Notes: generated by a model not told the origin, from the sequence alone. DNA of 7,413 nt from Butyrivibrio sp. (GCA_024688095.1 JAILEJ010000335.1:1-7413), one strand, 5' to 3'. Shown: positions 1-6,408, counted from the first letter of the stretch. Made by a program: numbers and translations.

Positions 1-117
1 GCACTTATAGGAGCAAGACCATATGCAGTAGATATAAGCAGCGGAGTTGAAACAGACGGTCATAAAGACTGGAAAAAAGTTGAGAAACTAATGCTTGTAA
101 TGGAGCAGTTTAGATAA
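1..117 (+). CDS. trpF: Phosphoribosylanthranilate isomerase, C-terminal end (partial, 5' truncated by window)
   Basis: The first 38 codons read open in frame 1 and end in TAA. The peptide contains PYAVDISSGVETDGHKDW, which matches the conserved C-terminal D-x-S-S-G-V-E segment of TrpF near the phosphate-binding end of the TIM barrel, followed by a short final helix (KKVEKLMLVMEQFR). TrpF converts N-(5-phosphoribosyl)anthranilate to the carboxyphenylamino-deoxyribulose phosphate in tryptophan synthesis, in the cytoplasm. The gene lies 27 nt upstream of trpB, as in the common trp order C-F-B-A, which supports the call. The N-terminus, start codon and catalytic cysteine are outside the window, so whether the whole gene is intact cannot be judged. 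The visible end is normal. Confidence 0.93.
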   Translation, partial: ALIGARPYAVDISSGVETDGHKDWKKVEKLMLVMEQFR

Positions 118-144
118 AACGGGAAGAGAAAATAAGGAGTAGTT

Positions 145-1341
145 ATGGAAGATAAAGAAATGAAAGGCAGATTTGGTGAATATGGAGGACAGTATATTCC
201 AGAAACACTGATGAATGCTGTAAATGAACTTGAAGAAGCATATAACAAATATAAGGATGATCCGGAATTTGTAAAAGAACTTGATGATCTCATGAAAAAT
301 TATGCTGGAAGACCTTCACTTCTTTATGAAGCAAAAAAGATGACTGAAGATCTTGGCGGAGCAAAGATTTATTTAAAGAGAGAAGACTTAAATCATACAG
401 GAGCTCATAAGATAAATAATGTTCTTGGCCAGTGCCTTCTTGCAAAGAAAATGGGCAAGACGAGAGCTATAGCAGAAACAGGTGCAGGACAGCATGGTGT
501 TGCAACGGCAACAGTTGCAGCTCTTATGGGACTTGAATGCGAAATATTCATGGGTAAGCTTGATACAGAAAGACAGGCTCTCAATGTTTATAGAATGAAG
601 CTTCTTGGAGCAAAAGTAAATGCAATAGAAACAGGAACAAAAACTCTTAAGGATGCAGTAAATGCAGCAATGAGAGAGTGGACCAGCAGAATTTCAGATA
701 CACACTATGTACTTGGATCAGTAATGGGTCCACATCCATTCCCAACAATTGTAAGAGATTTCCAGAAATGTATTGGAGAAGAAATAAAAGCACAGATGAT
801 TGAAAAGGAAGGAAGACTTCCTGATGTAGTAATGGCATGTGTTGGCGGAGGATCTAATGCCATCGGTACTTTTTATGATTTCATAGGCGATAAAGAAGTA
901 GAACTTATCGGATGTGAAGCAGCAGGAGAGGGAGCAGATACACCAAGAACTGCAGCTACACTTGCTACAGGAAAGGTTGGAATTTTCCATGGTATGAAAT
1001 CACTTTTTTGCCAGGATGAATATGGACAGATTGCTCCAGTTTATTCAATCAGTGCAGGACTTGATTATCCTGGAATTGGACCTGAACATGCATGGCTTAA
1101 TGAAATTGGAAGAGCTAAATACGTTCCAATAACAGATGAAGAAGCAGTAGATGCTTTTGAGTATTTATCAAGAACAGAAGGAATTATTCCTGCAATCGAA
1201 AGCTCACACGCACTTGCATATGCTATGAAACTTGCGCCAACAATGGATAAAAACAAAATTATCGTAGTAACAGTATCAGGACGTGGTGATAAGGACGTTG
1301 CAGCAATTGCAAGATATAGAGGAGAACAGATCTATGACTGA
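145..1341 (+). CDS. trpB: Tryptophan synthase beta subunit
   Basis: This is a complete 398-residue protein, the usual TrpB length (about 397). TrpB is a PLP enzyme that condenses indole, channelled from TrpA, with L-serine to give L-tryptophan in the cytoplasmic alpha2-beta2 complex. The PLP Schiff-base lysine is K89 in HTGAHKINN. The catalytic glutamate is E111 in ETGAGQHG. The PLP phosphate loop is GGGSN at 234-238. D307 (SAGLDYPG), E352 and S379 (VSGRGDKD) line the active site. All sit at a constant +2 offset from the Salmonella enzyme, so there are no gaps and no missing key residue. The GSVMGPHPFP segment (191-200) is also typical. An AAGGAG Shine-Dalgarno at 134-139, five bases before the ATG, fixes the start. 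The gene overlaps trpA by 8 nt, consistent with equal synthesis of the two subunits. It is the TrpB1 type that pairs with TrpA, not the stand-alone TrpB2. Confidence 0.99.
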   Translation: MEDKEMKGRFGEYGGQYIPETLMNAVNELEEAYNKYKDDPEFVKELDDLMKNYAGRPSLLYEAKKMTEDLGGAKIYLKREDLNHTGAHKINNVLGQCLLAKKMGKTRAIAETGAGQHGVATATVAALMGLECEIFMGKLDTERQALNVYRMKLLGAKVNAIETGTKTLKDAVNAAMREWTSRISDTHYVLGSVMGPHPFPTIVRDFQKCIGEEIKAQMIEKEGRLPDVVMACVGGGSNAIGTFYDFIGDKEVELIGCEAAGEGADTPRTAATLATGKVGIFHGMKSLFCQDEYGQIAPVYSISAGLDYPGIGPEHAWLNEIGRAKYVPITDEEAVDAFEYLSRTEGIIPAIESSHALAYAMKLAPTMDKNKIIVVTVSGRGDKDVAAIARYRGEQIYD

Positions 1342-2146
1342 TTATAAGAATATTAAAATATCAGATGCATTTAACCATGGAAAAGCTATGATAGCTTTTG
1401 TAACAGGCGGAGATCCTGATCTTGAAACAACAGAAAAACTACTTCCCGCAATGCAGAAAGCAGGAGCAGACCTTATAGAAATTGGAATTCCATTTTCAGA
1501 TCCTATAGCAGAAGGACCTGTTATTCAGGACGCAAATGAAAGAGCACTTGCTAAGGGCTGCACTACAGACCATCTTTTTGACATGGTAAAAAGAGTAAGA
1601 GAAAGCGGAAAAGTTACAGTACCAATGGTTTTTCTTACTTATGCCAATCCGATTTATACATATGGTAAAGAAAGATTCATGTCAAAATGCCAGGAATGTG
1701 GAATTAATGGAGTTATAGTTCCAGATATTCCATTCGAAGAAAAAGAAGAGTTTCTTCCTGAAGCAACAAAGTATGGAGTAGATATTATTTCAATGATCGC
1801 ACCTACTTCAGATGAAAGAATCATTAAGATAGCAAAAGAAGCTACAGGATTTTTGTATGTAGTATCATCACTTGGAGTAACAGGTGTAAGAACTCAGATT
1901 ACATCTGATATAGGTTCAATGATAGAGCTTGTAAGAAAAGCATCTGACATTCCTGCAGCAGTTGGTTTTGGAATATCTACACCAGAACAGGCAAAAAAAA
2001 TGGCTGAAACATCAGACGGTTCTATAGTTGGTTCAGCAATTGTAAAAATTGTTGCAAAATATGGTAAAGACTGCATTCCATATGTTCAGGAATATATAAG
2101 AAGTCTTAATGAAGCTATTAAAGGAACAGAAAAGATAAGTGCCTGA
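1334..2146 (+). CDS. trpA: Tryptophan synthase alpha subunit (natural D60E-type active site)
   Basis: This is a 270-residue TIM-barrel enzyme that cleaves indole-3-glycerol phosphate to indole and glyceraldehyde 3-phosphate and passes indole to TrpB. The catalytic glutamate is E49 in DLIEIGIPFSDP. The following loop reads DPIAEGPVIQ, so the second catalytic acid (D60 in Salmonella TrpA) is E60 here. Phosphate-binding segments SSLGVTGVR, GFGIST and GSAIVKI are present. I chose the ATG at 1334, which overlaps the trpB stop by 8 nt and has AGGAG at 1320-1324 nine bases upstream. An in-frame GTG-like start at 1283 would add 17 residues read from trpB coding sequence (MVIRTLQQLQDIEENRS) with no family counterpart. 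The overlap implies translational coupling. The gene is last in the trp operon and is followed by a terminator-like hairpin. Confidence 0.98.
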   Translation: MTDYKNIKISDAFNHGKAMIAFVTGGDPDLETTEKLLPAMQKAGADLIEIGIPFSDPIAEGPVIQDANERALAKGCTTDHLFDMVKRVRESGKVTVPMVFLTYANPIYTYGKERFMSKCQECGINGVIVPDIPFEEKEEFLPEATKYGVDIISMIAPTSDERIIKIAKEATGFLYVVSSLGVTGVRTQITSDIGSMIELVRKASDIPAAVGFGISTPEQAKKMAETSDGSIVGSAIVKIVAKYGKDCIPYVQEYIRSLNEAIKGTEKISA

Positions 2147-2204
2147 ATATAAATAAACAGGGCAATATAAGCAGAAATAATAAAACAATATAAACAAAAA
2201 AAAT

Positions 2205-2253
2205 AAAGGTATATATGATGAAGAAAAAATATCTCCACCATATATACCTTTTT
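2205..2253 (+). terminator. Intrinsic terminator-like hairpin closing the trp operon
   Basis: The left arm at 2205-2217 (AAAGGTATATATG) pairs perfectly over 13 bp with the right arm at 2239-2251 (CATATATACCTTT). The loop is 21 nt, and a run of five T lies at 2249-2253, partly within the stem. The stem has few G-C pairs, the loop is long and the T tract is short, so termination may be leaky. An A-rich run just before the left arm (around 2195-2207) would give a U tract on the opposite strand, so the hairpin could work in both directions, but no minus-strand gene faces it. Its position 58 nt after trpA and just before a new promoter fits an operon boundary. Confidence 0.72.
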
Positions 2254-2277
2254 ATATATGTAAAGGATTCTTACGAA

Positions 2278-2307
2278 GTGACAAAAACTTGTATTTTAAT
2301 ATATAAT
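2278..2307 (+). promoter_or_regulatory. Sigma-70/sigma-A type promoter for the exonuclease-MBOAT-SGNH-xth unit
   Basis: A perfect -10 hexamer TATAAT at 2302-2307 is preceded by GTGACA at 2278-2283, which matches five of six bases of TTGACA, with an 18-nt spacer. Transcription would begin near 2313-2315 and leave a leader of about 54 nt before the exonuclease ATG at 2368. The promoter lies 24 nt after the trp terminator, so the downstream genes probably form a separate unit, although read-through from trp is possible. No operator palindrome was recognised around it. Confidence 0.7.
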
Positions 2308-2329
2308 GGTTGAGTAAATTAGGCTTAAA

Positions 2330-2368
2330 ATGTGGATTTTGAGAATCGGGCCAAAAAGGGAAAATTAA
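2330..2368 (+). other. Possible 12-codon upstream ORF overlapping the exonuclease start
   Basis: An ATG at 2330 opens a short frame encoding MWILRIGPKREN. Its TAA stop (2366-2368) shares one base with the ATG of the exonuclease gene (2368), giving the TAATG arrangement typical of translational coupling. It starts about 16 nt after the predicted transcription start, with only a weak AGG at 2321-2323 as ribosome site. The exonuclease's own Shine-Dalgarno (AAAGGG) lies inside it. It could be a leader peptide or chance. No homology can be claimed. Confidence 0.25.
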
Positions 2369-2916
2369 TGATAAAAAAGATAGCAGTTATAGATACAGAG
2401 ACCAATTGGGAAAATGATGTAATGTCTATAGGAGTTATGATAGCAGATAGTGAGAACTATAGAAGGAAAGACTCCAAATATTACATATTAAATCATGAGG
2501 CCGCAGTAGGTGGAATGTATTCATATGTTTTAAATATAAAAGGACATGAAACAATAAATATGTTGAAGGATAAAGTCCTTGAAGATCTTGATATGTGGCT
2601 TAAGGATAATAAGGTAGAGCATCTTTATGCTTATAATGCAAACTTTGATAAAACTCATTTACCAGAGTTAAGTAATTATATCTGGCATGACATTATGAAG
2701 CTTGCAGCTTATAAGCAGTACAACAAATCAATACCGGAAGATCTTCCATGCTGTAAATCTGGAAGATTAAAAAGTGGATATGGTGTTGAGCAGATACTTA
2801 GAATGCTTGGACTTAATAATTATACAGAAACACATAATGCTCTTATGGATGCAAGGGATGAACTTAAGATAATGGAATTATTAAATCTTGATGCAGACTT
2901 ATATCCAACTATATAA
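2368..2916 (+). CDS. DEDDh-family 3'-5' exonuclease (DnaQ-like fold), stand-alone
   Basis: This is a 182-residue cytoplasmic protein that consists essentially of one exonuclease domain. The three family motifs are present in order. Exo I is VIDTETNW with D9 and E11. Exo II is YNANFDKTHL with D94. Exo III is THNALMDARDE with H156 and D161. Together these give the full D-E-D-D-h metal-binding and catalytic set, so it should remove nucleotides from 3' ends of DNA or RNA with two divalent metals. Family members include the DNA polymerase III epsilon subunit, polymerase-fused proofreaders, oligoribonuclease and RNase T; this one has no polymerase, helicase or clamp-binding module that I can see, and its substrate is unknown. 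I chose the ATG at 2368 because AAAGGG at 2355-2360 sits seven bases upstream and the family starts just before the first beta strand (KKIAVIDTE). A GTG at 2332 would add 12 residues with a poor ribosome site. It heads a transcription unit, 32 nt before the MBOAT gene. Confidence 0.9.
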   Translation: MIKKIAVIDTETNWENDVMSIGVMIADSENYRRKDSKYYILNHEAAVGGMYSYVLNIKGHETINMLKDKVLEDLDMWLKDNKVEHLYAYNANFDKTHLPELSNYIWHDIMKLAAYKQYNKSIPEDLPCCKSGRLKSGYGVEQILRMLGLNNYTETHNALMDARDELKIMELLNLDADLYPTI

Positions 2917-2948
2917 AATTTGGAAAACTCAAAGGATTTTAGAATAAA

Positions 2949-4484
2949 ATGCTTTTTAACTCATTTGAATTTATCCTGTTATTCATGCCTATAATGCTTA
3001 TAGGGTGGTATGGACTTAACAAAATAAAAAAATATAAGATAGCAGATATATTTTTAATAATAATGTCACTTATATTTTATATGGGCTTTGGATTACAGTT
3101 TACAGTGGTGCTGATTGTCTCAGTAATCATAAATTATATAATCAGTCTGATAATAAAAAATAGTATTGAAAAAGAGAAAGATATCCAGAAATTGTCTAAA
3201 AGAAAAATGACAATAAAAATTATTGGAATATTATTTAATCTTGGAATTTTATTCTATTTTAAATATCTGGATTTTTTTATAGAAAACGTAAATAACGTTA
3301 CAGGACTTGGCATAGAACTACTTGGAATAGTAATGCCAATTGGAATAAGCTTTTACAGCTTCCAGCAAATAGCATTTATATGTGACAGGGCAAATGGAGA
3401 ACAGCCGCATTATAATATGATTTCATATTTTATGTCTGTATTTTATTTTCCCAAAATTATACAGGGACCAATTACCTATTGTCAGGAACTTATCGAACAG
3501 TTTGATGACAAAGCAAAAAGAACCTTTAACAGTGAAAACTTTAATAAAGGAATGATTTTATTTGTAATCGGACTTTCCAAAAAGGTGCTTCTTGCGGATA
3601 ATCTTTCAAAAGTAGCTGATTACGGTTTTAAATATACATACTATATGGATACAGTGACTGTAATTGTTTTGATGCTTTCGTATGCATTTCAGCTATATTT
3701 TGATTTTTCAGGATACTGTGATATGGCAGAGGGAGTATCCCAGATGCTTGGAATCAAGATTCCAGGTAATTTCAATAGCCCGTACAAAGCAGCAAGTATA
3801 AAAGAGCTCTGGCAGAGATGGCATATTACATTATCCAGATTTTTTATCAGATATGTATATATTCCACTTGGTGGAAGCAGAAAAGGTAAGACAAGAACAC
3901 TAATAAATGTTCTTATAATATTCATACTAAGCGGATTATGGCATGGTGCAGGATGGACATATATGGCCTGGGGACTTATGCAGGGAATCCTGGTTTGCAT
4001 TGATAATATCGGAATATTTGGCATTAAGGGTCAGGAGCAGAAATTTTTATTTAGAAAAAAAGCTCTTGTACAGATACCAAGATGGCTTGGACAGATAGGT
4101 ACAAATTTCTGGTTTATAGTATCGCTGATTTTCTTTAGATCCCAGGATATGGCTTATGCAGCTGGAATGTTTAAAAGATTCTTTTTCTGGACATGGCCGG
4201 GATTTTTTTACAGGACAGCAGGACAGCTTGATATACCGGAAAACTATTTAATTAAGCAGGCTGCTTCAATACTTGGAATTCAGAATGCTGACAATATAAT
4301 CTTTACAGTAACACTTTTGATATTCCTTATAATTTCAATATTTGTGATAACAAGAAAAAATGCCAGAGAAATAGCAAATGAAGTAAGTTTATCAAAGCTT
4401 CAGATTGCTGGCCTTTCAATTTTATTTGTATGGTCATTTATTTCTATGTCACAGGTTAGTACATTTATTTATTTTGCATATTAA
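2949..4484 (+). CDS. MBOAT-family membrane O-acyltransferase (AlgI/DltB-like)
   Basis: This is a 511-residue polytopic membrane protein with about 10-12 hydrophobic segments, closer in length to AlgI/PatA-type proteins than to DltB (about 400). The start MLFNSFEFILLF is characteristic of the group. Conserved parts seen in order are PIGISFYSFQQ (130-140), FPKIIQGPI (167-175), FDFSGYCDMAEG (251-262), WQRWHITLSRFF (288-299, invariant-type H292), YIPLGGS (304-310) and SGLWHGAGW (328-336) with the catalytic histidine H332. By analogy with AlgI, PatA and DltB it should take an acyl group, often acetyl, from a cytoplasmic donor and move it across the membrane to an extracytoplasmic partner or polymer. 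The gene 14 nt downstream encodes a membrane-anchored SGNH-like protein, the expected partner. No dltA or dltC is nearby, so teichoic-acid D-alanylation is not supported, and the substrate is unknown. The ribosome site AAAGGA (2931-2936) is 12 nt away, longer than usual, but the conserved N-terminus supports this ATG. Confidence 0.95.
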   Translation: MLFNSFEFILLFMPIMLIGWYGLNKIKKYKIADIFLIIMSLIFYMGFGLQFTVVLIVSVIINYIISLIIKNSIEKEKDIQKLSKRKMTIKIIGILFNLGILFYFKYLDFFIENVNNVTGLGIELLGIVMPIGISFYSFQQIAFICDRANGEQPHYNMISYFMSVFYFPKIIQGPITYCQELIEQFDDKAKRTFNSENFNKGMILFVIGLSKKVLLADNLSKVADYGFKYTYYMDTVTVIVLMLSYAFQLYFDFSGYCDMAEGVSQMLGIKIPGNFNSPYKAASIKELWQRWHITLSRFFIRYVYIPLGGSRKGKTRTLINVLIIFILSGLWHGAGWTYMAWGLMQGILVCIDNIGIFGIKGQEQKFLFRKKALVQIPRWLGQIGTNFWFIVSLIFFRSQDMAYAAGMFKRFFFWTWPGFFYRTAGQLDIPENYLIKQAASILGIQNADNIIFTVTLLIFLIISIFVITRKNAREIANEVSLSKLQIAGLSILFVWSFISMSQVSTFIYFAY

Positions 4485-4498
4485 ACAGAAAAACAAAA

Positions 4499-5614
4499 AT
4501 GAAAATTGAAAAAAATATAGAGACAAAAAAACAGAATAATTCATTTATATCATTATTTTTGAAAATAGCAGCCTTTTTACTAATACTGATAGCAGTTATA
4601 GTAATTGTATGTGACCCATTTTATCATTATCACAAGCCATGGGGATTTTTGAAAGCAGTTCTTAATGACAAAGAGTATCAGGTTATAGGGACTTTAAGAC
4701 ATTTTGATTATGACACTCTTCTGGTTGGATCCTCAGTTATGGAAAACAATGATAATGACTGGTATGATGAAGCCTTTGACTGTAAGTCAATTAAAGCAAT
4801 AAGGTCATATGGTGCGACGGCAGACCTGTGTTACCTTCTTGATGAAGCATATAATTCAGAAAATGAGATAAAGTATATTTTTTATAATATTGATCCATCA
4901 GCGCTTGAAGCAAGTACAGAGACTACTTATGAATCAACAGGATGCCCAATGTATCTGTATGACAATAATCCATTTAATGATGTTTACTATCTTTTTAATA
5001 AGGATGTACTATTTGAAAAAATACCATATCAGATAGCAAGTTCACTTCAGTCAGATTATGATGAGAGCCTCTCATATAACTGGGCAAAGTGGAAGACCTT
5101 TAATCAGGAGACAGCACTTGGTCTGTATCAAAGATCCTTGACAGTATCAGAAATGCATCCGGAAGATTATTATGTATCTGAATATGAGGGAAACATAAAT
5201 CTTTTAAAGACGCAGATTGAAGCACATCCTGAAACAGAATTTACTTTCTTTTTCCCGGCATATTCTATGCTTTGGTGGGATGGAATATATAGAAGCGGAG
5301 AAAGGGATTCATATATTTATAATGAAAAAAATGCAACAAAAGAGCTGCTTTCTTATGATAATGTAAGAGTATTCTGTTTTCAAAATGAGCCTGAGATAGT
5401 AACTGATCTTGATAATTATATGGATTCAGTTCATTTTTCAATGGATATAAACAGACTTCAGCTTGACCAGATAATTGCAGGTGAATACGAGCTGACACTT
5501 GATAATTATGAAGAAGCGTTTGAAGAGCTTTATGAATTTTCAGAAAAAATTGTAAATGAGTATATGGTGCCTTATGAAGAACAAGGTCTATTGACCTATG
5601 AATCGGAGGAATAA
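4499..5614 (+). CDS. Membrane-anchored SGNH-like acyltransferase partner of the MBOAT protein (DltD/AlgX-like role)
   Basis: This is a 371-residue protein with a short basic, polar N-terminus (1-15) and one hydrophobic helix (about 18-38). The motif DPFYHYHKP (39-47) follows directly, and the rest is soluble and predicted to lie outside the membrane. The globular part has a possible SGNH signature. LLVGSSVMENN carries GSS at 77-79 in the place of GDS, with S79 as candidate nucleophile. MDSVHFS carries D309-x-x-H312, the usual Asp-His pair near the C-terminus. I infer that it receives the acyl group exported by the adjacent MBOAT protein and transfers it to a wall or surface polymer, as DltD, AlgJ/AlgX and PatB do. 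Overall similarity to any one of these is not evident, so the call rests on motifs plus gene order. After the DxxH motif comes a very acidic tail (328-371, 15 acidic residues and one lysine). There is no clear Shine-Dalgarno upstream, and translation may depend on ribosomes finishing the MBOAT gene. The stop lies one base before the next start. Confidence 0.75.
   Translation: MKIEKNIETKKQNNSFISLFLKIAAFLLILIAVIVIVCDPFYHYHKPWGFLKAVLNDKEYQVIGTLRHFDYDTLLVGSSVMENNDNDWYDEAFDCKSIKAIRSYGATADLCYLLDEAYNSENEIKYIFYNIDPSALEASTETTYESTGCPMYLYDNNPFNDVYYLFNKDVLFEKIPYQIASSLQSDYDESLSYNWAKWKTFNQETALGLYQRSLTVSEMHPEDYYVSEYEGNINLLKTQIEAHPETEFTFFFPAYSMLWWDGIYRSGERDSYIYNEKNATKELLSYDNVRVFCFQNEPEIVTDLDNYMDSVHFSMDINRLQLDQIIAGEYELTLDNYEEAFEELYEFSEKIVNEYMVPYEEQGLLTYESEE
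5605..5610 (+). promoter_or_regulatory. Ribosome binding site that fixes the xth start
   Basis: GGAGGA lies five bases before the ATG at 5616 and inside the last codons of the SGNH gene, whose stop is at 5612-5614. It selects 5616 over the in-frame ATG at 5598, which lies upstream of this site and would add only MNRRNN. Ribosomes ending the SGNH gene stop on top of this site, so the two genes are probably translationally coupled. Confidence 0.85.
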
Positions 5615-5615
5615 T

Positions 5616-6377
5616 ATGTCAAAAAAATTAATCTCATGGAATGTAAATGGACTTCGTGCCTGCGTTTCAAAAAATGAATTTTATGAATTTATTGAAAAAG
5701 AGCAGCCTGATTTTCTTGGACTTCAGGAAACAAAGTTGCAGGAAGGTCAGATTGAGATAGATCTTCCTGGATATCATCAGTACTGGAATTATGCTGAGAA
5801 AAAGGGATATTCAGGAACAGCCATTTTTGTTAAAGAAGAACCACTTTCTGTAAGCTATGGACTTGGAATAGAAGAGCATGATCATGAAGGAAGAGTTATT
5901 ACACTCGAATATCCGGATTATTTTGTAATTACAGTTTATGTTCCTAATGCAAAAGAGGATTTATCCCGTCTTGAATACAGAATGAAGTGGGAAGATGATT
6001 TCCTTTCCTATGTAAAAAAGCTTGAAGAGAAAAAGCCGGTTATTTACTGCGGTGATTTAAACGTTGCTCATAAAGAGATTGATCTTAAGAATCCAAAGAC
6101 AAACAGACATCATGCAGGATTTACAGATGAAGAGCGTTCAAAATTTGACGCTGTAATGAATGCCGATATGACAGATACTTTCAGATTCTTTTATCCAGAT
6201 CTTGAGGGAGCTTACTCCTGGTGGTCATATAGATTCCATGCAAGAGAAAAAAATGCAGGGTGGCGTATTGATTACTTTGTTACATCAAAGGTATTAGATG
6301 ACAGACTTGAGGATGCAGTTATATATAAGGATGTTCATGGATCAGATCATTGTCCTGTTGGGCTTATCCTGAAATGA
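5616..6377 (+). CDS. xth: Exodeoxyribonuclease III / class II AP endonuclease
   Basis: This 253-residue protein is of normal length for the ExoIII/ExoA family. It cuts the DNA backbone 5' to abasic sites, removes 3'-blocking groups and has 3'-5' exonuclease activity on duplex DNA, in cytoplasmic base-excision repair. All catalytic elements are present. N9 lies in SWNVNGLRA, E38 (metal ligand) in LGLQETKL, and Y108 in VYVPN. D147 and N149 lie in CGDLNVAH, D219 in WRIDYFV, and the D244-H245 pair in GSDHCPVG near the C-terminus. The W-R-I-D-Y and S-D-H-C-P blocks are diagnostic. Translation starts at 5616 with a strong GGAGGA site, one base after the SGNH stop. Two stops in tandem (TGA TAA) end it. 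Being last in a unit with envelope-acylation genes is odd for a repair gene, although such repair genes are often placed without functional linkage. A private promoter inside the SGNH gene is not excluded. Confidence 0.97.
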   Translation: MSKKLISWNVNGLRACVSKNEFYEFIEKEQPDFLGLQETKLQEGQIEIDLPGYHQYWNYAEKKGYSGTAIFVKEEPLSVSYGLGIEEHDHEGRVITLEYPDYFVITVYVPNAKEDLSRLEYRMKWEDDFLSYVKKLEEKKPVIYCGDLNVAHKEIDLKNPKTNRHHAGFTDEERSKFDAVMNADMTDTFRFFYPDLEGAYSWWSYRFHAREKNAGWRIDYFVTSKVLDDRLEDAVIYKDVHGSDHCPVGLILK

Positions 6378-6384
6378 TAATTTT

Positions 6385-6408
6385 TTATTTATAGGGGGAA
6401 ATAAATAA
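6385..6408 (+). other. Small AT-only hairpin with a G-rich loop in the xth-permease spacer
   Basis: TTATTTAT at 6385-6392 pairs perfectly with ATAAATAA at 6401-6408 and leaves the eight-base loop AGGGGGAA. With no G-C pair the stem is weak. The T run at 6381-6386 lies before the stem rather than after it, so it is not an intrinsic terminator for the + strand. The rest of the spacer (6409-6444) is A-rich, with a TAAAAT at 6420-6425 that lacks a believable -35 partner. The function is unknown and it may be chance in AT-rich DNA. Confidence 0.3.

Noticed and set aside
718..1256. Minus-strand open frames inside trpB, the MBOAT gene and the permease gene
   Set aside because: They lie opposite strongly conserved coding sequence, have shadow-like composition, and show no ribosome sites or family motifs.
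1283..1333. Longer trpA start at 1283
   Set aside because: The 17 extra residues are out-of-frame trpB sequence without family counterpart, and AGGAG at 1320-1324 points to the ATG at 1334.
2215..2313. 32-codon frame beginning MMKKKYLHH inside the trp terminator, with AAAGG just upstream
   Set aside because: Its ribosome site and start are part of the terminator stem, it ends before the predicted transcription start of the next unit, and the composition looks like AT-rich noise.
2332..2367. GTG start adding 12 residues to the DEDDh exonuclease
   Set aside because: Poor ribosome site and no family match for the extension; the ATG at 2368 has AAAGGG at good spacing.
4553..4620. Lipoprotein signal at C38 of the SGNH-like protein
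   Set aside because: The sequence before the cysteine is IVIV, with valine at -1 where a lipobox needs Gly, Ala or Ser. A simple membrane anchor fits better.
2949..5614. Naming the pair dltB and dltD
   Set aside because: No dltA or dltC nearby, the MBOAT protein is about 100 residues longer than typical DltB, and the SGNH-like protein matches DltD only in a few motifs.
6346..6386. Intrinsic terminator after xth (ATCATT pairing with AATGAT, then a T run)
   Set aside because: Only six weak pairs with a 21-nt loop, and two A residues between stem and T run; too weak to call.
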